Shown here in pieces: positions 34,841 to 46,115 of a DNA stretch of 64,000 bases (positions are counted from its first letter, which is position 1; each line of letters starts with the position of its first letter). The stretch covers positions 1-64,000 of the forward strand of contig JASAND010020159.1 in NCBI GenBank assembly GCA_030248195.1, read 5' to 3'. Both the position numbers and the translations under genes were made by a program. The notes beneath the pieces were generated by a model that was not told the origin of the DNA, did not search any database, and was given only the letters and a program-made list of their open reading frames with translations. The DNA comes from Trissonchulus latispiculum. Taxonomy: Eukaryota; Nematoda; Enoplea; Enoplida; Ironidae.

Positions 34841-35477
34841 GTTGTTGTTGTTGTTGTTCCCGGGCTACTCAGCCAAGAGGCTACAGGATGGCGCTAACCT
34901 TTGTCTCTCCCAATCAGTCATAGCTAGTATGACTCTCGCTTCGTCGCCTGAATGCTGTCCCACAATGGGAAGCTGGAGCAGACACCTTCTTGGCCTTTCG
35001 GCTCCGGTAGTAAGACATCCATTAACTGCTCATACGCAAGGTAGAGGAGCACAGCATCTTTCGACGCTCCAAACCGCAAGCGCAGATGGGGTGGGATCAG
35101 AGACAAACTTGGAAAGTTGTGTGATCCATTTTGAGTACATGACTCGTTTGCACCCAACACTCCCTCACAGGAGGTAGGCGGACCACATTGCAGAAGTGCT
35201 GGTATATCCCAAGGGGGTACCTTCCACCGGAAACTCCACGCATACCATTGACGATAAGTGGATTAAGGGTTCTTTAGCGTGCACTACCCCCAGCAAGGCA
35301 GCACACGGGCCCACCAATTTAACGCCTTATCCGACCGAGCAGTGACCTAAGTTTCTTGCTCAAGGAAACAATGCAGCTTCATTATGGCTAAGGCGGGAAT
35401 CGAACCTCGGACCTTTCGATCCGAACTCCGGCGCCTTAACTTAAAATCTTAAAATCCATTCGGCTACACGGTCACTC
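34841..35477 (-). mobile_element. tRNA-derived SINE, full length
   Basis: On the minus strand the element starts GAGTGACCGTGTAGCCGAATGG, with a tRNA A-box (TAGCCGAATGG) and further on a B-box (GGTTCGATTCC) preceded by AAGGTCCGA, giving an RNA polymerase III promoter. A central domain with CCTTGAGCAAGAAACTTAGG and GTGCACGCTAAAGAACCC resembles conserved domains of metazoan SINEs. It ends in a (CAA)n tail (GTTGTT on the plus strand). A perfect 9-bp duplication, ATCTTCATT, flanks it at 34832-34840 and 35478-35486. The length of 637 bp is long for a SINE. Confidence 0.85.
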
Positions 35478-35486
35478 ATCTTCATT

Positions 35487-37209
35487 TATATAATATACAA
35501 TGTAACGTTTTGACAAATAATCTTTCGTCAACTGTAGCTTTAAACTAATTCCAAGGGGAACCAAAAAATCGATCTTGTTGAAAAGTTTACTTGTTGTTGT
35601 TGTTGTTGTTATTGTTTTCTGGGCCGTCTAAAACTAATTTGAAGTTAGTTTTGCGATTCAGCATTTATTTAGTTCAGTATATATAATAAGCTAAAGTTAT
35701 AAGCTTAAGATGTAAGTTTATGCTGAGCTAAATGCTAAATCGAAAATGGATTTAAAACTCGTGTTCTACGATCCAGCAAACCCCTGGGTACAATGCTGAA
35801 GCAAGGTCGATTGCAAAAATTTTTGCTTCCCCTTGGTCCCCCTTGGAAAATTTAAATATATACTTAGAAATTTAATATTTTATTAGCAATCAATCAGATA
35901 ACAGTTGAAAAGCATAATTTGAGCTAAGTTAAATATAAGTAGGAAAAGGAAAAATTCAGAGATAATGGAAATTTTTTCCAATAAATAAACTTGAGTCCCA
36001 AATTTGCTATCTAGATCATTTTAGTTCAGATCTGATAAATTTGTTTATTAGATTAGACGATATTTATATATGTCTAGCATAATTGGTAACTGACTGTCAA
36101 GAACAATTTTAAGCGATAAATAACAACCACCTTATCTGGCAAATTGACCAGACAAATTCTTTGATAACACGGCATTTATCAGTATTTTGACATGCTCATC
36201 TCAAGCTGTGGTATTTAGAAATTATAAAAAATACGACAAAAGGAAGTTGATTGCAGCAGCATGCATGCAGTATCACACATAACTTTCACTTAAATCAATT
36301 TAAACCCCGATTAACGACAGTAATTTGCAAATCATAGCCCGTTATTAATAGCAGTTAGTTGCTTAGAAACTAGGCAACAACTATTTTCAGTCTTTTCCCG
36401 TGGAAAATCAGGAATCCTTATCCGGATCTAACTACGTACATTATCTAATTTTAAAACCAACGACGTACTGTAAAGGTAGCTGCAATAGTATAGTATAACT
36501 TTTTCTATCCTTACCGTATTATGCCAAACAGTGGCCCATGGGCGTTTTTTCGGAATCGGCAATTTCGTAATTGATTTTTGTAATCCAAAAAAGCGCCCAC
36601 CCTCCGAAAAAACGCCCATGGGCTACTTTTTGGAAACAGTCATATGATTTCTGCTTAGCCAATTTTCGATAAATTAATTTTCGCGGACGACAGAGTGCTC
36701 GGGAAGTGTCAGTTGTTTACATGTCAATCCAAAGAACATAATTGATTCTAAGTCTGATTGATTGTTTGATTGATTGATTGATCCTCATATAAGTTACAAA
36801 CCGATCCTGAAATAGAAATGGATCCTGTTTTAGACACCCTGTCTGTCCTGAACTCAGGATCTACCCCTGAGCCGAATCCTGAATAACAAACCGATTCTAA
36901 AACCGATCCTGACGTTACAATCCAATGCTGTTATGAATCTTGCTTTTAGAGACCAGATCCTAAACTCAGGATCACCTCCCAACTAGATCCTGAAGTTCCA
37001 ACTACCAAGCTGATCCTGAAATGCCGGTTTTGGTGCTACAGTTTCTTCTGGAATCGGTCCCCGTCAACAGTGCAAGATGTCTGATTAACACAAAAATAAA
37101 CCAATGTTCTAATATATGATACCAATCAAAATCAACAAAATGTTACATACAAGGAAATGGCTTCATAAATTTAAACAGTAACAAATTCAATCAATCATTC
37201 AATTTTTCG
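35487..37209. other. Intergenic with decayed elements
   Basis: Positions about 35540-35860 are a decayed relative of the foldback element at 2750-3375 (CAAGGGGAACC, ATAAGCTAAAGTTATAAGC, CCCCTTGGTCCCCC). 36530-36627 is a small TIR element. About 36780-37030 repeats GATCCTGA and ACTCAGGATC many times in both orientations, probably another MITE. No gene is seen. Confidence 0.5.
36530..36627. mobile_element. Small TIR element (98 bp)
   Basis: Inverted ends AGTGGCCCATGGGCG and, complemented, AGTAGCCCATGGGCG enclose a TTTTTTCGGA/TCCGAAAAAA stem and a short loop. No clear TSD. Confidence 0.5.
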
Positions 37210-40200
37210 TCAATCTCTATCATCATCGGTGCTGGAATCAGAATTTTCTGTCAGCAACCTTTGAGTCAGTTGCGGCTTTGAGACAGACGGGCCAACTTTC
37301 GTCGGCGAAAAGCGCCATATACAAATGATCTGGAGAGTAGATAAGATTAGTGGAATTGCGCACAACATCGTGAACATGAAAAATTTGAGCTGTGGTTGAG
37401 CTTCAACCTGTTCAGCACTGTGATTTATCTCATACTGATGAAGTTTCGACCGATACTCATCAAAACCGTATCTGTTCAAGCACTGAACGATCAACATTGG
37501 CGCTAAGAATTGAGCAGGTTTAATAAACAGCATCTTCAGGCTGTACATCAGTGCTGAAACGGGCTCTCTAAAATACAAACATTTACCGAATATAATGATC
37601 AGATGGAAAGCAAAGAAAAACAGCCTTATTTGACTCCACGCAGTTTGGATCCTGCTCCAGGACAACAAGCTAATATCGCCCAAAGCCCATTGTTCTTGCA
37701 GGCTAAAGCTCGAAGCAGACACATTTTGCATACATTCCTTCTGGAATACCTTCTTGGATGGATTAGATATCGAGATTCTATGATAATGGACAAAATGTTG
37801 TTTGTTTTTAATCTAGAGGTAGCTAGCTACCTTTACTTGTTACAACTACAGTTACTTTTTCTCCGATGTTACAGGCTTAAGTAGTATCCAGTCAGCGGTA
37901 CCGTTTATCACCGAACTGGAAAACCATTGATTTAAACCCGGAACCGGTTTCACTAACCTACCCGACTTGGCCGGTCGAATCGGCCATCCATCATTTCCTT
38001 CACCACCGAAGAATTGAAATTAAATCACTAAATGAACAATACACACGTGTTTATTCCGGCTGCACCTTAAGAGTTTTCTGCTGCCGCGGAATCGGATGGG
38101 TCTGGTAAAGCTGTTGGATAAACTCAAGTCTGCACCGTGTATATATTTTATGATTGGTAATACATAATAATTGCACTTACGATCGATTGTTCTTATGTGT
38201 ATCCTCATCTATGACGGCAGGAAACATAACTCTATCAACCATTGAGGAGATCCCAAACGAAGAGACGCTATCATATATAATAAATAATACAAAAACCAAT
38301 CTATATCGCCATCCAATCAGAAACGTAATGATGGCTAATAGAATTGAAATGACACAAATCGACAGTAACAGACGCAGAGCACCAATTCGGTTAGTCAAAC
38401 TTGATCCCAAAGTAATCACATAAATCTAAAAAAATAAAAATAAAAATACTAACGGGATCCATTGCGTAATCGCAAAACATCCATCTGAATCGAGTATATA
38501 TATTAGGTGTTTATATAGTATATAGTATATATATAGTATATAGTATATATATATATATATATATGTATCGGGAGAGAAATAAGAGCCGGGAGGAGGAGAG
38601 AGGGGAGGACGAGAGGGTACATGTATAAGCCGCATTAAGTATAAGCAGTAATTAATTAAGTAATTGCATTTCAAAAAAAAATTTTTACTCAAGAGTAGGA
38701 AACACACCAGAGCAGAGAGAGCAAGGAATATCCAGAGCAAAGACAACAACGCGGAGATTGCCAAGAGCAACGAGGGACAATTAGCGTAGCAACAGGCCAT
38801 ATAACATATAAAGGGTATATAGTATATATATATATATAATATATATAGATATAATTCCATATATATATATATATATATAATATGTGTGAAAAGTGGCTGG
38901 AGACAGTGTAAAATAAGCTGCGCAGAAGCTGCGCAAAATCCTGCGCAGATCCTGCGCAGATTTCATGCGCAAATTGTAGAGCACATCGAGTTTAGTATGT
39001 CTGTGAAGTTTCAGCCCCGTATCACTTACCGTTAAAAAGTTGCGCCCCGGACCGGTTATGGCGGCGGTGTTTTTTTCCGGTTTCTCCTATTTGATGGTTG
39101 TATTGTACATAATGTTCGCCGTTTTCACGTGATCTGCAGCGGTGGGCCAACCTAAAGGGCTATGGGGTCTAGTAGTACCCTCTAAAGAATTTAAGAATCA
39201 CAACTTTTTTTTGCGCCGCAGCTGCGCCACAACGCCGCAGTGGCGCCGCAAGGTCGGCTCATAGCGAAAAGTGACCATTTTTGTGGTCGTCGCTCAGGTC
39301 GAACGTTACGAGCTGGAGCTGATTTCTTTTTATATTCAGAAATTACATATATTGAACTAACTAACGGTCCAGGTTGCGTTTCTCTATCACTTTAGCGACC
39401 ACAGTGGCCGGTCAAAGATGGCGAAAATTCGAAAATGAAAAATCGAAATTTCTCGCTATCTATTTAACTTTGAACGCTCAAATCTTCCATACAATGGTTT
39501 TCTGGCACGGAGAATCGATTCCCGCAGTCAGTTTTACCGTCAGACCCACCCATCTTGTTTGGGCTTTGGGTTTTGGGAAACAAAGTTTCACCGTTTCACC
39601 AATAATTACTTATTAAATGGGTTGGTTGAGGTGTGCATCAGTTTAAGAAAACTGTCTTGGCACACCCTACTTTCAAAATCAGTAAAATAGTTTTAACCCC
39701 TAAAACCGCTTGAATCACCCCCGAAGAAATGGTATTAACAGTTGTTTATTTTCGATTATGTTATTATCTATTCAACTTTGAAAGCTCAAATCTTCCATAC
39801 AATGGTTTTCTGGCACGGAGAATCGTTTCCCGCAGTCTGTTTTACCGTCAGACCCACCCATCTTGTTTGGGCTGGTTCCACTTTGCCGTCGGGAGGGTCA
39901 AGTCGGAAACCGCTTCCTGGAGGTCCATAGTAGGCTTTACCTGGCCTCTCAAAACTTTGTCTATAGGGGTTTTCTGGTGCGCCCAGCTCATTCGGGGTGT
40001 CCTTTTTGCCGTAGGACTCATCCATCTTGCTGTGCTGGTTCCACTTTGCCGTCTGGAGGGTCATGTCGGAAACCGCTTCCTGGAGGTCCATAGTAGGCTC
40101 TACCTGGCCTCTCAAAACTTTGTCTATAGGGGTTTTCTGGTGTGCCCAGCTCATTCCCGGTATCCCTTTTGCCGTCCGACGTACCTATTTTGCTGGGCTG

Positions 40201-43200
40201 GTTCCACTTTGCCGTTTGAAGGGTCAGTCGGGTGGCGGGTCAAGTGGTCGAAAATAAAATTTTTCAAAAGTGGTCAAATTTGGTACCAAATGAAAGCCCT
40301 AAGCGAGCTGAGCAACTTTTGTCATAGAACTGCTTGCTCAAAGTGGCTGTAGAGTGCTGTGGTGGGGTGGGGTGGGGACTTAGGCGATTTTCGGTCAAAA
40401 ATGAAAGTTTTCAAAAGTGGTCAAATTTGGTACCAAATGAAAGCCCTAAGCGAGCTGAGCAACTTTTGTCATAGAACTGCATGCTCAAAGTGGCTGTAGA
40501 GTGCTGTGGTGGGGTGGGGTGGGGACTTAGGCGATTTTCGGTCAAAAATGAAAGTTTTCAAAAGTGGTCAAATTTGGTACCAAATGAAAGCCCTAAGCGA
40601 GCTGAGCAACTTTTGTCATAGAACTGCTTGCTCAAAGTGGCTGTTGTGTGCTGTGGTGGGGTGGGGTGGGGACTTAGGCGATTTTCGGTCAAAAATGAAA
40701 GTTTTCAAAAGTGGTCAAATTTGGTACCAAATGAAAGCCCTAAGCGAGCTGAGCAACTTTTTGTCATAGAACTGCATGCTCAAAGTGGCTGTAGAGTACT
40801 GTGGTGGGGGTGGGGTGGAACTTAGGCGATTTTCGGTCAAAAATGAAAGTTTTCAAAAGTGGTCAAATTTGGTACCAAATGAAAAGCCCTAAGCGAGCTG
40901 AGCAACTTTTGTCATAGAACTGCTTGCTCAAAGTGTCTGTAGAGTGCTGGGTGGTGGGGTGGGGTGGGGACTTAGGCGATTTTCGGTCAAAAAATGAAAG
41001 TCGTCAAAAGTGGTCAAAGTTGGTACCAAATGAAAGCCCTAAGCGAGCTGAGCAACTTTTGTCATAGAACTGCATGCTCAAAGTGGCTGTAGAGTGCTGT
41101 GGTGGGGTGGGGTGGGGACTTAGGCGATTTTCGGTCAAAAATGAAAGTTTTCAAAAGTGGTCAAATTTGGTACCAAATGAAAGCCCTAAGCGAGCTGAGC
41201 AACTTTTGTCATAGAACTGCATGCTCAAAGTGGCTGTAGAGTGCTGTGGTGGGGTGGGGTGGGGACTTAGGCGATTTTCGGTCAAAAATGAAAGTTTTCA
41301 AAAGTGGTCAAATTTGGTACCAAATGAAAGCCCTAAGCGAGCTGAGCAACTTTTGTCATAGAACTGCATGCTCAAAGTGGCTGTAGAGTGCTGTGGTGGG
41401 GTGGGGTGGGGACTTAGGCGATTTTCGGTCAAAAATGAAAGTTTTCAAAAGTGGTCAAATTTGGTACCAAATGAAAGCCCTAAGCGAGCTGAGCAACTTT
41501 TTGTCATAGAACTGCATGCTCAAAGTGTCTGTAGAGTGCTGTGGTGGGGTGGGGGGGGGGACTTAGGCGATTTTCGGTCAAAAATGAAAGTTTTCAAAAG
41601 TGGTCAAATTTGGTACCAAATGAAAGCCCTAAGCGAGCTGAGCAACTTTTGTCATAGAACTGCATGCTCAAAGTGTCTGTAGAGTGCTGTGGTGGGGTGG
41701 GGTGGGGACTTAGGCGATTTTCGGTCAAAAATGAAAGTTTTCAAAAGTGGTCAAATTTGGTACCAAATGAAAGCCACAAGCGAGCTGAGCAACTTTTGTC
41801 ATAGAACTGCATGCTCAAAGTGGCTGTAGAGTGCTGTGGTGGGGTGGGGTGGGGACTTAGGCGATTTTCGGTCAAAAATGAAAGTTTTCAAAAGTGGTCA
41901 AATTTGGTACCAAATGAAAGCCCTAAGCGAGCTGAGCAACTTTTGTCATAGAACTGCATGCTCAAAGTGTCTGTAGAGTGCTGTGGTGGGGTGGGGTGGG
42001 GACTTAGGCGATTTTCGGTCAAAAATGAAAGTTTTCAAAAGTGGTCAAATTTGGTACCAAATGAAAGCCCTAAGCGAGCTGAGCAACTTTTGTCATAGAA
42101 CTGCATGCTCAAAGTGGCTGTAGAGTGCTGTGGTGGGGTGGGGTGGGGACTTAGGCGATTTTCGGTCAAAAATGAAATTTTTCAAAAGTGGTCATATTTG
42201 GTGCCAAATGAAAGCGCTAAGGTAGGTGAGCATATTTTTTCATAGAACTGCTTGCTCAAAGTGGCTGTAGAGTGCTGTGGTGGGGTGTGGTGGGGACTTA
42301 GGCGATTTTCGGTCAAAAATGAAAGTTTTCAAAAGTGGTCAAATTTGGTACCAAATGAAAGCCCTAAGCGAGCTGAGCAACTTTTGTCATAGAACTGCAT
42401 GCTCAAAGTGGCTGTAGGGTGCTGTGGTGGGGTGGGGTGGGGACTTATGCGATTTTCGGTCAAAAATGAAAGTTTTCAAAAGTGGTCAAATTTGGTACCA
42501 AATGAAAGCCCTAAGCAAGCTGAGCAACTTTTGTCATAGAACTGCTTGCTCAAAGTGGCTGTAGAGTGCTGTGGTGGGGTGGGGTGGGGACTTAGGCGAT
42601 TTTCGGTCAAAAATGAAAGTTTTCAAAAGTGGTCAAAGTTGGTACCAAATGAAAGCCCTAAGCGAGCTGAGCAACTTTTGTCATAGAACTGCATGCTCAA
42701 AGTGGCTGTAGAGTGCTGTGGTGGGGTGGGGTGGGGACTTAGGCGATTTTCGGTCAAAAAATGAAAGTTTTCAAAAGTGGTCAAATTTGGTACCAAATGA
42801 AAGCCCTAAGCGAGCTGAGCAACTTTTGTCATAGAACTGCATGCTCAAAGTGGCTGTAGAGTGCTGTGGTGGGGTGGGGTGGGGACTTAAGCGATTTTCG
42901 GTCAAAAATGAAAGTTTTCAAAAGTGGTCAAATTTGGTACCAAATGAAAGCCCTAAGCGAGCTGAGCAACTTTTGTCATAGAACTGCATGCTCAAAGTGT
43001 CTGTAGAGTGCTGTGGTGGGGTGGGGTGGGGACTTAGGCGATTTTCGGTCAAAAATGCAAGTTTTCAAAAGTGGTCAAATTTGGTAACAAATGAAAGCCC
43101 TAAGTGAGCTGAGCAACTTTTGACATGGAACCATCCACCAATATTTGCTGTGCCAAATAACGTCACGTGCCCATGAAACTTTTGTCTTTACTGCTTCAAC

Positions 43201-45624
43201 CGGAATTTAAAGGATATATACCTATTTATATTTATTATATATTTAAAGGATATATATATGATACAGCCAACACACACATATTATCCTCTTTTATGCGGAG
43301 CATTTTTGTTACTTGTATATTTATACAAGAATAAAAATGCTCCGGTGGAGCATGAAAAATGCAATATGGGTGACATTAGGTTGTAAATGGACAGAGGACT
43401 AGGTTTTAAAACGTTAATATGGGAGGGGCAGGTTGTAAATGCCAGGAGGACTAGGTTAAAAGCGCACTAATATGGACCAGCTTCGCTGAACAACCCATAT
43501 TCGCGAAAACTGTCCAGAGTTACTATCGGCTGCTGCTTGCTGTTGATATTGGCAGTTCTTCGAAAAATTGTACGATATGTCAGCACGGCCTGCAAGTATA
43601 TGTGGTCGTGCTCCTTTATTATACAACTTAATAATACACGTACATAATGTCAACTGCTTTTCGCATCAACTTAATACAAGATTCTGCGCTGACACTGCAG
43701 AAAAAACACCTTGAACACCTTTCTACCAGAACTGCATTGTTTATTTGGAATAAGCTTTAATATTTCAAAATCGTCCCGCTTGCTTTGAAAGTTGAAGAAT
43801 GCAGGATCTTACTCGTATGTCATGTGGAGTGGAGCATGAGTGACCGCGAATATGGGTTGTTCAGCGAAGCTGGTCCATATTAGTGCGCTTTTAACCTAGT
43901 CCTCCTGGCATTTACAACCTGCCCCTCCCATATTAACGTTTTAAAACCTAGTCCTCTGTCCATTTACAACCTAATGTCACCCATATTGCATTTTTCATGC
44001 TCCACCGGAGCATTTTTATTCTTGTCCTATTTCATTTTTAAGGTTCTCAGTAAAAAGCAAAAACGTTAAAACTGTGTGAAAGAAACTTTAAAAATTCCGC
44101 CAATCATTAATCGTCAACCGAAAGTACAGAACAAAGAAGCTTGAGAAGTTCCAATTTCTTCCTTTTTCTCTATTTTGACAGAAATCCAACATCCAGTACC
44201 CATGGCTGCAATAGTTTTAGTTACTGTATATAGCATATAGCACTCTACTGCAGCGCAACCAAATGCAAACTTTACTGTCAGTGAAGGAAACTCATAAGAC
44301 ACGATTTGCAATGCTCTTCCGTACTTGTATACAAAGTTTCAGGCGATTGCTCTTTGTCTCTTGCTAGTGATAGGCCGTGCTGCACTTCAGCAGCACTCTA
44401 CTGCAACGCAACCAGACGCAAACGTCAATGCCAAAGAAGGAGACTTACACGGCAAGATTTCTAATGCTATTCCGCTGTTGCCTGCAGAATTTCAGGCGAT
44501 TGCAAGTTATCTACAGTTAGTTATAGGCCGTGCTGTACTTCAGCAGCACTCTACTACAGCGCAACCACATGCAAACTTTACTGTCGGTGAAGGAAACTCA
44601 TACGGCACGATTTGCAATGCTCTGCCGCACTTGTGTGCAAAATTTCGGGCGATTGCAACTTAACTGTAGTTAGTTACAGGCCGTGCTGTACTTCTGCAGC
44701 ACTCCACTACAGCGCAACCACATAGTAACATCGTAATAAGTCTACAAAACATATCTATAATAGTTTGTCATGTCCTAAACCATCTGTATGCTTAGCTTAG
44801 CCGTTTACAGTAAGTCTACAGACAGCGTGCTATGGTTGCTGCACAACAGTACAGCACGATAGCAGCACCGCACAGCGCTGCGACTATGCTCATCGCGTTC
44901 AGCGACCCCGATAACCCTTATATGCGTCTCACTATATGGCCCAAAACAGCATATTTAGGCCTATTTTTGACTATTTCCTGTAGAGTTGGGACTTAGAAAT
45001 TTTCCGAAAATGGCTATTTGGCCGGACCAACTTTGGGCCGGCCGCCAGAACGATCCTGGCCAGATATCAAAAATCGCCCTCGTTAGGACATATAAACCCT
45101 TCCGTAGATCCTTATGCAACAAACCACGTCTCTCTAGCGTCTTCCCTGAGTCCTGTAGCTTTGACAAAAAATTGGCCATTTTTGGCCATTTTAGCGCCAA
45201 GTCCACTTTTAGCCGGCCGTACAGGTGGCCGGCCGGGCCGGGCAGCGAAAAAATATCAAAAAGGTTCACTTTCGGGGTATATACGTTCAGAAAAACCAAA
45301 CTTCACCTGCTGAAAATGCCCAGATCGTTCTAACACTGCGACAGAAAATTGCATTTTTCCAAGCGTGACTTACACGGAAAAAAAAACAAACGGACCTAAC
45401 TTGCCCGGAAGCGAAAATTTTCAAAGTTGGAAATTTTGACCAAAACTTTTTTGCGACTTGTAGTACTCGTCGTGTAGATTCCAACGATACCAAAATTGTC
45501 CAGTTTCGTTGAGTATTTAGCTGGCACGGACCTCGAACGGGTCTCCAAGGGCCGCACTGAGCCTTTTACACCCATATTATAGGGGAGCGCTCTCGCGCTC
45601 CTATAAATAAATATATATATATAG

Positions 45625-45676
<52 letters not shown>

Positions 45677-46051
45677 CCATATACGCTATCTTTCCTGTCT
45701 TGTGAGCACCGTCAAATAACGCGTTCCTCCGCGGCAGCGCCTAGGCTTACCGAGAGCGTGTTAGGCTTACCGAGAGCGTGCTTTTACACGTATAAGCCTA
45801 AGCCATTTTTTAAGCATAAGCTCAGCTTAATTAATTAAGCTAATTTGCATTTTCAAAAAAAATTTTTTACTCACAGAGTAGGTAAACTTCACATCTCTAT
45901 GAGCATGCTCTCTATGAGCACTGCTCATAGGAACTATCTCTATGAGCAAAATGCACATACAACCGTCTCTGTGAGCACTTTTGGCTCATAGAGCATACTG
46001 AGCGCGTACAATTAGCGTATGCAACAGTGCTCATATAACATATAAGCTGCT

Positions 46052-46115
<64 letters not shown>

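Noticed and set aside
38426..38984. Hydrophobic Tyr/Ile-rich frames of 144 and 67 codons on the minus strand
   Set aside because: They are translations of TA microsatellites (Tyr-Ile repeats) and intron sequence beside exon 2 of gene B.
40500..41690. Several frames of 60-100 codons with repeated peptide segments
   Set aside because: They run through the 147-bp satellite; 147 is divisible by three, so open frames repeat by construction.
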